Positions 11,440-20,525 are shown, numbered from the stretch's first letter. The stretch is 64,000 bases of DNA from Sphingomonas sp. So64.6b (GCF_014171475.1 NZ_CP048817.1:62001-126000); one strand, 5' to 3'. Translations and numbers: made by a program. The notes: generated by a model from the letters alone, not told the origin.

Positions 11440-12021
11440 ATGCTTACCGACATCAAATCCGCCCTGCGCCCCGCGCTCGCCTTGACCCTCGCCTTCGCGC
11501 TGCTGCTCGGGATCGCCTATCCGCTGGCGCTGACCGGCATCGGCCAGGGGCTGTTCCCCGCCCAGGCCAATGGCAGCCTGATTACCGACCAGGGCAAGGT
11601 GGTCGGCTCGTCGCTGATCGGCCAGGGCTTTGCCAGCCCGCGCTATTTCCATGGCCGGCCGTCCGCCGCGGGCAAGGGCTATGACGCCAGCGCCTCGGCC
11701 GGTTCCAATTTCGGCCCGGCATCGCAGGCGCTGCATGACCGCGTCGTCACCGACCTCGCCGCTACTCGCACATCACCCGGTTCTTCGGTTCCAACCGACC
11801 TGGTGACCACCTCCGCCTCGGGGCTCGACCCCCATATCAGCCCCGAGGCGGCTTTTTATCAGGTCGCGCGCGTCGCGCAGGCGCGCGGCCTCGATTCGAC
11901 CAAGGTCCGCTCACTGGTGCAGGAGCGGGTTGAATATCCTCTGCTCGGCTTTCTCGGCGAACCGCGCGTCAATGTCCTTGAGCTCAACCGGGCGCTCGAC
12001 CGGATGCGCGCGGGGGCCTAA
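11440..12021 (+). CDS. kdpC: KdpC subunit of K+-transporting ATPase
   Basis: 193 residues: one N-terminal membrane helix (ALTLAFALLLGIAYPLAL) and a periplasmic domain with GSSLIGQGFASPRYFHGRPSA, DLVTTSASGLDPHISPEAA and LLGFLGEPRVNVLELNRAL, all KdpC hallmarks. It stabilises the KdpAB complex and is proposed to raise nucleotide affinity. It lies 11 bases after kdpB and 9 bases before kdpE. Confidence 0.97.
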   Translation: MLTDIKSALRPALALTLAFALLLGIAYPLALTGIGQGLFPAQANGSLITDQGKVVGSSLIGQGFASPRYFHGRPSAAGKGYDASASAGSNFGPASQALHDRVVTDLAATRTSPGSSVPTDLVTTSASGLDPHISPEAAFYQVARVAQARGLDSTKVRSLVQERVEYPLLGFLGEPRVNVLELNRALDRMRAGA

Positions 12022-12030
12022 TAAGGCGGC

Positions 12031-12720
12031 ATGCCGATCATGCCGAAAATCCTCGTCGTTGAGGACGACACGCACATCCGCCGCCTGTTGCGGGTGGCGG
12101 TCGAGCGGATGGGATGGCAGGTCGGCGAGGCAGCCACGGCGCGCGAGGCGCTGTCGCTGCTCGACATCGACAAGCCTGAGGTGGTGCTGCTCGACCTCGG
12201 CCTGCCGGACCGCGACGGGCTCGAGCTGATCCAGCTGATGAAGAAGCGCGGTGCCGCGGTGCTGGTCGTGTCCGCGCGCGACGATACGGCGGAAAAGGTC
12301 GCGGCGCTGGATCTCGGCGCCGACGATTATCTGACCAAGCCGTTCGACACCGATGAGCTGCTCGCGCGCATCCGCACTGCGTTACGCCACAATCGCCGCG
12401 ACGACATCGACCCAGCGCCGGTGCGAGCGGGCGATGTGACCATCGATCTGAGCCTGCGCCGGATCGATCGCGACGGGAAAGAGATGCATCTCTCGCCAAA
12501 GGAATATGGCGTGCTTGCCGAACTCGCCAAACGGCCCGGTCGGATCATCGGCCACGCGCAATTGCTCCGCGACGTGTGGGGCGCGGCCCATGAGACGCAA
12601 GTGGACTATTTGCGCATCGTGGTACGCAACTTGCGGCTCAAGCTGGAGGCCGATCCCGCCGCGCCGCGCCTGATCGTCAATGAGCCGGGCGTTGGCTACC
12701 GGCTCACTGTGAAGGAGTGA
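12031..12720 (+). CDS. kdpE: KdpE response regulator (OmpR type)
   Basis: 229 residues from the ATG at 12031, or 226 from the ATG at 12040. AAGG at 12023-12026 favours 12031; the second start would put the phospho-Asp at 52 as in E. coli. The receiver domain has VEDD, LLDLGLPDRDG with the acceptor Asp, VVSARDD and KPFD. The winged-helix domain has LSPKEYGVLAELAKRPG and VGYRLTV. It activates kdp transcription when phosphorylated by KdpD. Here it is the last cistron of the structural operon, so a kdpFABCE transcript would amplify its own activator. Confidence 0.94.
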   Translation: MPIMPKILVVEDDTHIRRLLRVAVERMGWQVGEAATAREALSLLDIDKPEVVLLDLGLPDRDGLELIQLMKKRGAAVLVVSARDDTAEKVAALDLGADDYLTKPFDTDELLARIRTALRHNRRDDIDPAPVRAGDVTIDLSLRRIDRDGKEMHLSPKEYGVLAELAKRPGRIIGHAQLLRDVWGAAHETQVDYLRIVVRNLRLKLEADPAAPRLIVNEPGVGYRLTVKE

Positions 12721-12747
12721 GAACCAGCTTGTGGTTAGCGCATAAGA

Positions 12748-13188
12748 TTATTGCGGGGGCAGGGCCACACCCTTTCTGGTGTGACGGATCTTCGCAAGAA
12801 TTATCCAGCAACCGAACCAAATCAGAGCCACGCCGGCAATCAGGCTGGCAACGCCGCCGATCGACAATATGTCGGATGCTCCCGACAGGGCGAATATCAA
12901 GCCACCCAATAGACCTAAGACTGCCATGCTGACTGGCATCGCGACCAGCAGCTTCTGATGCGTCGGCCCGAATGCGCGCGGGGGCACCGTCGACCGGTTC
13001 GCGATCCCCTTCCTCCAGGCCCGTCGCGAACCCAGAGAGGGTATCTTCAGATAGGCCTCGCGTTCCTCTGCCGTGACGGGAATGCCTCGCGACCAGCGCC
13101 AATAATAGTAGAAATAGCCATCCGCCGACGGCTCAAAGCTCAACGCGAGGATTGCGCGGCCCTCGTCGGATGGTAAAAACAGCGACAT
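12748..13188 (-). CDS. Small membrane protein, unknown
   Basis: 146 residues. The first half is polar, with a region rich in Tyr/Trp (GYFYYYWRWSRG) that looks like a PH-like or stress-type cytoplasmic domain. It is followed by two membrane helices (LLVAMPVSMAVLGLLGGLIFAL and LIAGVALIWFGCWIILA) and a basic tail. I do not recognise a family. It is convergent with kdpE and co-directional with the next small membrane protein. Confidence 0.6.
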   Translation of the reverse strand: MSLFLPSDEGRAILALSFEPSADGYFYYYWRWSRGIPVTAEEREAYLKIPSLGSRRAWRKGIANRSTVPPRAFGPTHQKLLVAMPVSMAVLGLLGGLIFALSGASDILSIGGVASLIAGVALIWFGCWIILAKIRHTRKGVALPPQ

Positions 13189-13229
13189 CGATCCACGCTA
13201 TTTCAAGCGCCGGGCGAGGCAAGAGTTCA

Positions 13230-13544
13230 TTATCCCAATCCTGCCGCGATGCACCCAAGGACCAGAACCAGACCCTCAGCGAGTACCCATATAGCAGCCA
13301 GCAATCCGTAAACGATCGCCCTGGCGGGTTTCATCGTTACGGCAGCCACTGCTGCGGCGACGGCAAGAGCTATTGAGGAGAAAAAGGTCGCGTTCCAACC
13401 GGCGCCCCATATCGTGCCGAGGAGCAATTGGGTCAGGGCGAACGCCAGGGCACCTGCGATTGCGGCCGCCATCAGTCTCCCGAATGGCGTCGGCTCCGCT
13501 CCATACGCGGCAATTGTCTGGAATCTCATCACTCGGCCGTTCAT
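13230..13544 (-). CDS. Small membrane protein, unknown
   Basis: 104 residues with three to four hydrophobic segments (LMAAAIAGALAFALTQLLLG, FFSSIALAVAAAVAAV, IVYGLLAAIWVLAEGLVLVLG). Hydrophobicity and reading direction agree with a real membrane protein; the 41-base gap to the next gene would permit a shared transcript. No recognised domain. Confidence 0.5.
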   Translation of the reverse strand: MNGRVMRFQTIAAYGAEPTPFGRLMAAAIAGALAFALTQLLLGTIWGAGWNATFFSSIALAVAAAVAAVTMKPARAIVYGLLAAIWVLAEGLVLVLGCIAAGLG

Positions 13545-13631
13545 GCCGTCATCCTACGCGTTTTGCGCGTCAGTGCCAGTTTTCGTACTCTCCCATTCCG
13601 CAGCCGCGCCTGCTGGGTTAAAACGCATCTT

Positions 13632-14333
13632 ATGCATGACATCCAGAACGTCGTCATCCTTACCGGCGCAGGCATCTCCGCCGAAAGCGGCATCGCGACG
13701 TTTCGCGGCCCCGGCGGATTGTGGGAAGGACACCGCGTCGAAGATGTCTGCACGCCGCAGGCGCTCATCCATGACCCGGAGCTGGTCCACCGCTTCTACG
13801 ATCTGCGCCGGGCGGCGCTGGCGGATGTCGTGCCCAATGCGGCGCATGAGGCGCTGGCGCGGCTCGATCGGGAATGGCCGGGCGAGTTGCTGATCGTCAC
13901 GCAGAATGTCGATGACCTGCACGAACGAGCCGGGGCGACGCGCATGCTGCATATGCATGGCGAGCTGAATTCCGCGCTGTGCGCGGCGTGCGATGCGCGG
14001 GCCGAGTGGCGGGAATGTTTACCGCCGGGATCGGCTTGCGCCGCGTGCGGGGTCGATGCGCTTCGTCCCGATATCGTATTCTTCGGAGAGATGCCGTACC
14101 GGATGGAAGAGATCGAACGCGCGATTTCGCGCGCTGATCTGTTCGTGTCGATCGGTACGTCGGGCGCGGTCTATCCCGCCGCCGGGTTCGTGCAGACCGC
14201 GCGTTATCACGGCGCGCAGGCGCTGGAGCTCAATCTCGAGCCGTCGGCGGGGAGCGTGTATTTCAGCGAGGTTCGCATGGGCGCGGCGGGCGTGCTGGTG
14301 CCGGAGTGGGTTAGCGAGGTGTTGGGCTCCTAA
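13632..14333 (+). CDS. cobB: NAD-dependent protein deacylase, sirtuin class
   Basis: 233 residues from the ATG at 13632 (MHDIQNVVILTGAG); upstream codons in the open frame do not resemble the family. Seen: GAGISAESGIATFRG (NAD binding), TQNVDDLHERAG, catalytic His in HMHGEL, and a four-cysteine zinc site (ALCAACDA and SACAACGV). The Glu-rich substrate pocket residues of desuccinylase-type sirtuins cannot be judged confidently. It removes acyl groups from lysine in the cytoplasm. It converges with era. Confidence 0.92.
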   Translation: MHDIQNVVILTGAGISAESGIATFRGPGGLWEGHRVEDVCTPQALIHDPELVHRFYDLRRAALADVVPNAAHEALARLDREWPGELLIVTQNVDDLHERAGATRMLHMHGELNSALCAACDARAEWRECLPPGSACAACGVDALRPDIVFFGEMPYRMEEIERAISRADLFVSIGTSGAVYPAAGFVQTARYHGAQALELNLEPSAGSVYFSEVRMGAAGVLVPEWVSEVLGS

Positions 14334-14354
14334 TCCTCCCGTGCCGGGGAGGAT
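14333..14354. terminator. Hairpin between convergent cobB and era
   Basis: ATCCTCCC (14333-14340), a six-base loop, then GGGAGGAT (14347-14354). It lies exactly between two convergent stop codons, so it may end both transcripts. There is no clear T-run on either side. Confidence 0.5.
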
Positions 14355-14358
14355 CCGA

Positions 14359-15261
14359 TCAATCGACCCAATCCAGTCCCATGTCGCGATACACGTCGCG
14401 CTCTTCGTCCCAGCCGGGCTTCACCTTCACATGAAGGTAGAGATGCACCGGCCGGCCCATGATCGCGGCCAGTTCGGTCCGTGCCCTTCCGCCTATCTCC
14501 TTGATGCGCGAGCCGCCCTTGCCGAGGATGATCGCGCGCTGCGTCGGGCGTTCGACCAGGATTTGCTGATGGATCTCGACCGATCCGTCCTCGCGCTCCT
14601 TATATTGTTCGGTCTCGACCGCGCTGGCGTAAGGCAGCTCGGCGTGAAGCTGCAGATAGAGCTGCTCGCGCGTGACCTCTGACGCCAGGCTGCGCTCGGT
14701 CGCATCGGACACCTGATCCTCGGGGAAGTGCCACGGTCCTTCGGGCATCGCGGCGGCGAGATGCTTCTTCAATTCGACCAGGCCGTCGCCAGTCGTCGCG
14801 CTGACGAAGAAAGTCTCCGCAAACCCGACCTGTGCGTTGAGTTTCTCCGCATGGAGCAGCAGCTTGGCCTTGTCGGCGAGATCGACCTTGTTGAGGATCA
14901 GATATTTGGGCTCGCTGCGGTCCTTGATCGATTCAGCGATGTTGGTGACCTTGGCGCCCAGTCCACCCTTGGCATCGACCACCAGCGCGAGTACATCGGC
15001 ACCCTCGGTCCCACCCCAGGCGGCAGAGACCATGGCACGGTCGAGCCGGCGCTTGGGCTCGAAGATGCCGGGCGTGTCGACCAGCAGCAATTGCGTATCG
15101 CCCTCGATCGCGACGCCCATCAGCCGCACACGCGTGGTCTGCGCCTTGGGGCTGACGATCGCGACCTTTTGTCCGACCAGCGCATTGACCAGGGTGGATT
15201 TGCCGGCGTTGGGCGCGCCGACGACGGCAACGAGGCCGCATTTTTGGGTTGTTTCAGTCAT
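14359..15261 (-). CDS. era: GTPase Era, ribosome assembly
   Basis: 300 residues from the ATG at 15261 (MTETTQKCGLVAVVG); the longer frame from 15297 adds residues unlike Era. G1 GAPNAGKST, G3 DTPGI, G4 NKVD and the C-terminal KH domain (IILGKGGSRIKEIGGRARTEL) are present. Era binds the 3' end of 16S rRNA and aids 30S maturation. It belongs to the lepB-rnc-era group, here interrupted by a broken GIY-YIG gene whose second frame runs into the era start. Confidence 0.95.
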   Translation of the reverse strand: MTETTQKCGLVAVVGAPNAGKSTLVNALVGQKVAIVSPKAQTTRVRLMGVAIEGDTQLLLVDTPGIFEPKRRLDRAMVSAAWGGTEGADVLALVVDAKGGLGAKVTNIAESIKDRSEPKYLILNKVDLADKAKLLLHAEKLNAQVGFAETFFVSATTGDGLVELKKHLAAAMPEGPWHFPEDQVSDATERSLASEVTREQLYLQLHAELPYASAVETEQYKEREDGSVEIHQQILVERPTQRAIILGKGGSRIKEIGGRARTELAAIMGRPVHLYLHVKVKPGWDEERDVYRDMGLDWVD

Positions 15262-15621
15262 GCTCGCCGGGTTGGCGCATGGTTGGCCTTTCGACAAGGG
15301 GTGTGTCCCCTACCTCCGTTCGCCCTGAGCTTGTCGAAGGGCCGTTCTTTCCCTTCGCCAGCGTCGAGATCAGCGCCCAGTCGCCGCGGATCAACGCCAG
15401 TTTCTTGGCTTTGCTCCAGCCCTTGATGCGGCGCTCGGCCTCCAGCGCTTCGATCCGCGAGGAAAGTCTTGGCTCCAGACCAAGGTGACAGGAACGTAGG
15501 TGCGAGTGAAACCCGGGATGACTCCGCTCTGGTGTTGGCCGATGCGGGATTCGAGGTTGTCTGTGTGGCCGGTATAAAAAATGCCGCCGCGACAATGGAG
15601 CATGTATGCCCAGAAGCTCAT
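15254..15621 (-). pseudogene. GIY-YIG nuclease-domain protein, frameshifted
   Basis: The first frame (from 15621) reads MSFWAYMLHCRGGIFYTGHT, a GIY-YIG start, and runs to VTLVWSQDFP. The family continuation (SRIEALEAERRIKGW, then KKLALIRGDWALIS) is found in another frame from about 15458. A one-base loss near 15458-15464 explains the switch. Intact relatives are about 95 residues. After the domain, the second frame runs through a dispersed repeat (15316-15342) and stops at 15254, overlapping the start of era. Either a real mutation or a sequencing error. Confidence 0.8.
15316..15342. repeat. Dispersed repeat copy
   Basis: Contains CCGTTCGCCCTGAGCTTGTC followed by GAAGGGC, one unit of the family described at 7197. 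It forms the 3' end of the broken GIY-YIG gene. Confidence 0.8.
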
Positions 15622-15645
15622 TGACGCGGCTTAGAAGAAAGAACG

Positions 15646-15672
15646 GTGCTTCGACAAGCTCAGCACGAACGG
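15646..15672. repeat. Dispersed repeat copy, inverted
   Basis: Contains GGTGCTTCGACAAGCTCAGC followed by ACGAACG. It is preceded by AGAAGAAAGAACG, and almost the same flank and unit recur at 59286-59312. Confidence 0.8.
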
Positions 15673-15706
15673 GGAGGGGGTAGAGCTTTAGTCACAGTCC
15701 GCGCCA

Positions 15707-16384
15707 TCACCCCAATTTCGCCAGCAACGCCGCCGCCGCCGCGGTCTCCGCCTCCTGCTTCGAACTGCCCTCGGCAATGGCCTCCGCCAGAGTCCCGATC
15801 GACGCCTTCACCTTGAAACGTGGCGCATGATGCGGCCCCGAACGGTCCACCACATCGTAACTTGGTGTGCGCCGGTTGTGCGCCGCGGCCCATTCCTGCA
15901 GCGCGGATTTGGGATGTTGCGGCGCGGATCCTTGCGTTTTGACTCGCTCGCCCCAGCCGCAGCGGATCGCGGCGCGAGCGACTTCCAATCCGCCATCGAG
16001 ATAAAGCGCGCCGATCAACGCCTCCATCACGTCTCCAAGCACATTGTCGCTGTCGGTTGCACCATCGTCGCGCGCCTGCTTGCCCAGCTTGAGATGCGTC
16101 GCCACGCCGAGCGTGCGCGCGACATCGGCACACACCGCACCGGTGACCAGCGCATTGAGACGTTTTGACAGCGCCCCTTCGGGCTCGGCCGGAAACAGCG
16201 CGAACAGCCATTCGGCCATGACCAGACCGAGCACGCGGTCACCGAGGAATTCAAGCCGCTCATAGTTCGCCGCTGCCTGGCTGCCATGGGTCAGCGCGCG
16301 CTCGAACGGGGCGAGATCGGCGGGCTTGTGGCCGAAAGTGGCGGCGATCCAATCCTTCAGCTCAGCTGTCGGGCTGGCGCTCAA
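15707..16384 (-). CDS. rnc: Ribonuclease III
   Basis: 225 residues from a TTG at 16384 whose last two bases form the lepB stop (TTGA overlap). The longer frame to 16444 lies within lepB. Seen: ERLEFLGDRVLGLVMAEWLF (the RNase III signature with catalytic acidic residues), DVMEALIGALYLDGG, and a C-terminal double-stranded RNA-binding domain (PKSALQEWAAAHNRRTPSYDVV, then GSSKQEAETAAAAALL). It processes rRNA precursors and structured mRNAs. The order is lepB-rnc-(GIY-YIG)-era. Confidence 0.93.
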   Translation of the reverse strand: MSASPTAELKDWIAATFGHKPADLAPFERALTHGSQAAANYERLEFLGDRVLGLVMAEWLFALFPAEPEGALSKRLNALVTGAVCADVARTLGVATHLKLGKQARDDGATDSDNVLGDVMEALIGALYLDGGLEVARAAIRCGWGERVKTQGSAPQHPKSALQEWAAAHNRRTPSYDVVDRSGPHHAPRFKVKASIGTLAEAIAEGSSKQEAETAAAAALLAKLG

Positions 16385-17238
16385 AAGCCTTCCCCGATGC
16401 GGCTCCACCGTGCCGCGCTGAACCAGGTCCAGGGGAGAAACCAATTGGCCGAACCATCGGTGGAGAAGAAGCTGACCACCGCCTTGCCCTCGATCCGCTC
16501 CAGCGGCACCATGCCCATGCCCTGTGGTGGTTCGAAGCGGCTGTCGCCGCTATCGTCGCGATTGTCGCCCATCACGAAGACATGGCCGGCCGGAACTGAA
16601 TAGATCGAGGTCTCGTCGGCGACCGGATTGTCGCCGCGGTCGAGCACCATGTAGGATTTGCCGCCCGGCAGCGTTTCGCGGAACTGCAGGTAGCGGCAGA
16701 TCGGCTTGCGCGCGGCATCGACGTCCTGGAATTCGGACGGGCATTCCGGGCCAGTATAATTCGGCGTCAGCGGGATGGTGAAGTCGGCCACGCGTTCCTT
16801 GGGAATCGCGGTGCCGTTCAGGATCACCTGACCTGCGCGCATCTGAATCTGATCGCCGGGCAGGCCGATGACGCGCTTGATTACGTCATGCTCATCCGGG
16901 CCAGGCCCTCGGAACACCACGACATCGCCACGGGTCGGATCGCGTCCGAAGATACGGCCGGGGATCAACGGCACACTGAACGGCAGCGAATGGCGCGAAT
17001 AGCCGTAATTCCATTTCGAGATGAACAGATAGTCGCCGATATAAAGCCGCGGCAGCATCGATTGCGACGGGATGCTGAACGGCGAGAAGATGAAGCTGCG
17101 GAAGATCAGCACGACGATCGCCAGCTTGAGCAGGAAAATCAGCGTTTCGGCCGTCTCCGACTTGGGCTTGATCGGCCCGGCAGCGGAGGGCTGGGGATCT
17201 GCGGGTGCCGCATCGGGCAGGGTGTCGGTATCGGCCAT
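16381..17238 (-). CDS. lepB: Signal peptidase I
   Basis: 285 residues. One membrane helix (TLIFLLKLAIVVLIFRSFIF) is followed by box B with the catalytic Ser (FSIPSQSMLPRL), box D with the catalytic Lys (DVIKRVIGLPGD) and box E (GDNRDDSGDSR). A Pro/Ala-rich N-terminal tail precedes the helix. It cleaves signal peptides on the periplasmic side of the inner membrane. First gene of the lepB-rnc-era group, divergent from pgi with a 153-base gap. Confidence 0.95.
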   Translation of the reverse strand: MADTDTLPDAAPADPQPSAAGPIKPKSETAETLIFLLKLAIVVLIFRSFIFSPFSIPSQSMLPRLYIGDYLFISKWNYGYSRHSLPFSVPLIPGRIFGRDPTRGDVVVFRGPGPDEHDVIKRVIGLPGDQIQMRAGQVILNGTAIPKERVADFTIPLTPNYTGPECPSEFQDVDAARKPICRYLQFRETLPGGKSYMVLDRGDNPVADETSIYSVPAGHVFVMGDNRDDSGDSRFEPPQGMGMVPLERIEGKAVVSFFSTDGSANWFLPWTWFSAARWSRIGEGF

Positions 17239-17391
17239 CGGCGCGGTTTGCGCATGCGCGGGCGGGGCGTCAAGCAGGCGCGGGCGAGAGATGTGCCGTT
17301 GCGGCCATTGAGTATGGACCCTAAGCCCACCACATCCACCCCGTCACGACAAACAACCCGCCCGACGACCCCAGACAAACAAGGATTGGAC

Positions 17392-18891
17392 GTGCCCATG
17401 CCCGCAGCCGACTGGACCGCGATCGAGGCGCTCCCCGCCGCCACGTTGAAGAGCCTGTTTGCCGATGATCCGGACCGGCTCGCGCGCTTTTCGGCCGATG
17501 TCGCCGGGATTCATTTCGACTGGTCAAAGACGCATCTGACCGCGGACGCGGTGTCCGCGTTCGAGGCACTGGCCAAGGCGCAAGGGCTGGCGGCCAAGCG
17601 CGAAGCGCTGTTCGCGGGCGAGCCGATCAACATCACCGAGGGGCGCGCGGTCGAACATACCGCCGAACGCGGCGAGGGTGCCAGAGAAAGCGTCGCGCGG
17701 GCACGCGCGCTGCACGCGCGGATGCGTTCGCTGATCGATGCGATCGAGGGCGAGGCGCTCGGCCCGGTCCGCCACATCCTGCATGTCGGTATCGGCGGGT
17801 CGGCGCTCGGCCCACATCTGCTGGTCGATGCGCTGGGCCGCGATTCGGGGCGGTATGACGTCGCGATCGTTTCCAATGTCGATGGGGTCGCACTGGAGGA
17901 GGCGTTCAGGAAGTTCGATCCCGCCGCGACCCTGCTGGTCATCGCGTCCAAGACCTTCACTACCACCGAGACGATGCTCAATGCGCAGAGCGTGCTGCAA
18001 TGGATGGCCGAACATGGTGTCGAGGACACTTATGGTCATGTCGTCGCGCTGACCGCCGAGCCCGATAAAGCGCTCGAATGGGGTGTCGACGAAACGCGCA
18101 TCCTGCCCTTCAGCGAATCGGTCGGCGGGCGTTATTCGCTGTGGTCGTCGATCGGCTTTCCGGCGGCACTGGGACTGGGCTGGGATTGTTTCGAGGAATT
18201 GCTCGAGGGTGCGGCCGAGATGGATCGGCATTTCCGCCTGACCGCGCTGCATGAGAACGCGCCTGCGCTCGCCGCCTTTGCCGATCTTTATTACACACAG
18301 GTGCGCCATACCGAGACGCGCGCAACCTTCGCCTATGACGAGCGGTTGCGGCTATTGCCGTCCTATCTTCAGCAGCTCGAGATGGAATCGAACGGCAAGG
18401 GTGTGACGATCGACGGCAAGCCGCTTGATCGGCCGAGCGCTGCGATCACCTGGGGCGGGGTCGGCACCGATGCCCAGCATGCCGTGTTCCAGCTGCTCCA
18501 TCAGGGCACGCATCTGGTCCCGGTCGAATTCGTCGCGGTGATTGAGGCGGGCGATACCCTGGCCGAGGACCATCACCGGCAATTGCTGCTCAACGCGTTT
18601 GCGCAAGGCGCGGCGCTGATGGCGGGCAAGACGGTCGACGACCCGGCGCGCAGCTATTCGGGTGACCGGCCGTCATCGACCATCCTGCTCGACGATCTCG
18701 ACGCGCGCAGCCTGGGCGCGTTGATCGCATTCTACGAACACCGCGTGTTCGTGAATGGCGTGCTGCTCGGGATCAATTCGTTCGACCAGTTCGGCGTCGA
18801 GCTGGGCAAGGAAATGGCCAAGGCGGCGATCGCTGGCGGGCAAAGCTTCGATGCCTCGACCGACGATTTGATCAAGCGGGCGTTTGGCTAG
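17392..18891 (+). CDS. pgi: Glucose-6-phosphate isomerase
   Basis: 499 residues from the GTG at 17392, or 497 from the ATG at 17398. AAGGA at 17381-17385 has better spacing to the GTG. The open frame back to 16888 is antisense to lepB. Seen: HVGIGGSALGPHLL and SKTFTTTETMLNA (sugar-phosphate binding), GGRYSLWSSIGFPAAL with catalytic Arg, DQFGVELGKEMA near the C-terminus. It interconverts glucose-6-phosphate and fructose-6-phosphate; in sphingomonads it usually serves the Entner-Doudoroff pathway and sugar-nucleotide supply, together with the mannose-6-phosphate isomerase at 31263. Confidence 0.94.
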   Translation: MPMPAADWTAIEALPAATLKSLFADDPDRLARFSADVAGIHFDWSKTHLTADAVSAFEALAKAQGLAAKREALFAGEPINITEGRAVEHTAERGEGARESVARARALHARMRSLIDAIEGEALGPVRHILHVGIGGSALGPHLLVDALGRDSGRYDVAIVSNVDGVALEEAFRKFDPAATLLVIASKTFTTTETMLNAQSVLQWMAEHGVEDTYGHVVALTAEPDKALEWGVDETRILPFSESVGGRYSLWSSIGFPAALGLGWDCFEELLEGAAEMDRHFRLTALHENAPALAAFADLYYTQVRHTETRATFAYDERLRLLPSYLQQLEMESNGKGVTIDGKPLDRPSAAITWGGVGTDAQHAVFQLLHQGTHLVPVEFVAVIEAGDTLAEDHHRQLLLNAFAQGAALMAGKTVDDPARSYSGDRPSSTILLDDLDARSLGALIAFYEHRVFVNGVLLGINSFDQFGVELGKEMAKAAIAGGQSFDASTDDLIKRAFG

Positions 18892-18906
18892 GGCAGTCCC
18901 TGTCTC

Positions 18907-18992
18907 CCGTTCGGGCTGAGCTTGTCGAAGCCCTGTTCTTCCTTTTATGCGCGCAAGATAAGACGGCCCTTCGACAAGCTCAGGGCGAACGG
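18907..18992. repeat. Dispersed repeat, inverted pair
   Basis: Copies at 18907-18932 (CCGTTCGGGCTGAGCTTGTC, then GAAGCC) and 18966-18992 (inverted) can pair and form a stem between pgi and the glutathione reductase gene. The second copy ends only a few bases before the start codon at 19001. Confidence 0.8.
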
Positions 18993-19000
18993 AGATTTAT

Positions 19001-20353
19001 ATGACCGCTCCCAAATATGATTATGACCTGTTCGTCATCGGCGCGGGTTCGGGCGGGGTGCGCGCCGCGCGCGTGTCCGCCGCGCACGGCGCGAAGGTCG
19101 CGGTGGCCGAGGAATATCGCGTCGGCGGCACCTGCGTGATCCGCGGTTGCGTGCCCAAGAAGCTGCTCGTCTATGGCGCGCATTTCGCGGAGGATCTGGC
19201 CGACGCGCGCCGTTTTGGCTGGAACGTGCCGGAGTGCGATTTCGACTGGACGGTGCTGCGCGACAATGTGCTGGAGGAAGTCGACCGGATCAACGGCGCG
19301 TACACCGCGACGCTGGAGAATCACGATGTCGAGATTATTACGGAACGCGCCGTGGTCACCGGGCCGAACAGTGTAAAGCTCGCCGGCGGGCGCGAGGTGA
19401 CGGCCAAGATCATCCTGATCGCGACCGGCGCGACACCGTCGGTGCCGAAATGCCCGGGGCATGAACATGGCATCACATCGAACGAGGCGTTCCACCTCGA
19501 TGCGGTTCCGAAGCGCATCCTGATCGCCGGCGCGGGCTATATCGCGAATGAATTCGCCGGCATCTTCCATCAGCTCGGCGCACACGTCATCCTGATCAAC
19601 CGCACGGATGTGATCCTGCGCGGCTATGATGAATCGATCCGCGACCGGTTGCTGCAAATCTCGATGATGAAGGGGATCGAGTTCCGCTTCCATGCCGAGT
19701 TCGAGGGCATCACCAAGGAGAAGAATGGCTGCCTGACGGTCAAGATGTCGAACCATGAACCAGTCACGGTCGATGCGGTGATGTTCGCCACTGGCCGCGA
19801 GCCGATGACGAACGGCCTGGGACTGGAAACCGCCGGCGTCGAGCTTGACGCCAAGGGCGCGGTCAAGGTCGATGAGGACAACCGCTCGACCTGTCCGAGC
19901 ATCTATGCGGTCGGCGACGTGACCAACCGCGTGCAGCTCACGCCCGTCGCGATCCGCGAGGGGCAGGCGTTTGCCGACACGATCTTCGGTAACAAGCCGA
20001 CTCGCGTCGACTATGGCTGCATCCCATCGGCGGTGTTCAGCCATCCGCCGATGGCTGGCGTCGGGATGACGGAGAGCGAGGCAAAGAACACGCTCGGCTC
20101 GTGCAAGGTCTACACGTCGGATTTCCGGCCGATGAAGAATGTGCTGGCGGGGCGCAACGAACGCTCGCTCTACAAGATGGTTTGCGACAGCGAGACGGGA
20201 AGGGTGCTCGGCCTGCACATGATCGGCCCGGACGCGCCGGAAATCCTCCAGGCAGCGGCGATCGCGGTGAAAGCGGGCCTGACCAAGGACGCGTTCGACC
20301 AGACGGTGGCGCTGCATCCGTCAATGGCGGAAGAGCTGGTGTTGATGCGCTAA
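19001..20353 (+). CDS. gor: Glutathione-disulfide reductase
   Basis: 450 residues. FAD site GAGSGGVRAAR, redox-active disulfide Cys45/Cys50 in GGTCVIRGCVPKK, NADPH site GAGYIANEFAGIF, second FAD motif YAVGDVTNR and the C-terminal catalytic His in VALHPSMAEELV. The NADPH loop (INRTD) lacks the pair of arginines typical of strongly NADPH-specific enzymes, so cofactor preference is open. Cytoplasmic enzyme that keeps glutathione reduced. The start is directly after a dispersed repeat that ends in CGGAGA, which doubles as ribosome-binding sequence. Confidence 0.93.
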   Translation: MTAPKYDYDLFVIGAGSGGVRAARVSAAHGAKVAVAEEYRVGGTCVIRGCVPKKLLVYGAHFAEDLADARRFGWNVPECDFDWTVLRDNVLEEVDRINGAYTATLENHDVEIITERAVVTGPNSVKLAGGREVTAKIILIATGATPSVPKCPGHEHGITSNEAFHLDAVPKRILIAGAGYIANEFAGIFHQLGAHVILINRTDVILRGYDESIRDRLLQISMMKGIEFRFHAEFEGITKEKNGCLTVKMSNHEPVTVDAVMFATGREPMTNGLGLETAGVELDAKGAVKVDEDNRSTCPSIYAVGDVTNRVQLTPVAIREGQAFADTIFGNKPTRVDYGCIPSAVFSHPPMAGVGMTESEAKNTLGSCKVYTSDFRPMKNVLAGRNERSLYKMVCDSETGRVLGLHMIGPDAPEILQAAAIAVKAGLTKDAFDQTVALHPSMAEELVLMR

Positions 20354-20400
20354 CCATTCGCCGGGTGTTGGTTCGGGCGTTTGATGGTTGGATTCCTCTC

Positions 20401-20475
20401 CGTTCGTTTCGAGCGAAGCCGAGAACTGTGCGCGGCGATTGTGGTTTGTTTCTCGACTTCGCTCGAGACGAGCGG
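20401..20475. repeat. Second dispersed repeat family, inverted pair
   Basis: CGTTCGTTTCGAGCGAAGCC at 20401-20420 with GAGAA following, and the inverted copy at 20448-20475 (GTTTCTCGACTTCGCTCGAG). A third copy is at 58026-58055. The family differs from the GAGCTTGTCGAA repeats. Confidence 0.75.
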
Positions 20476-20525
20476 GGGAGTAGTGGTCGGTTCAGTTGGA
20501 AAACATGCTAACCGCGCCGGGCATG

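Noticed and set aside
16888..17391. Upstream extension of pgi
   Set aside because: Antisense to lepB; family length and the ribosome-binding site support a start near 17392.
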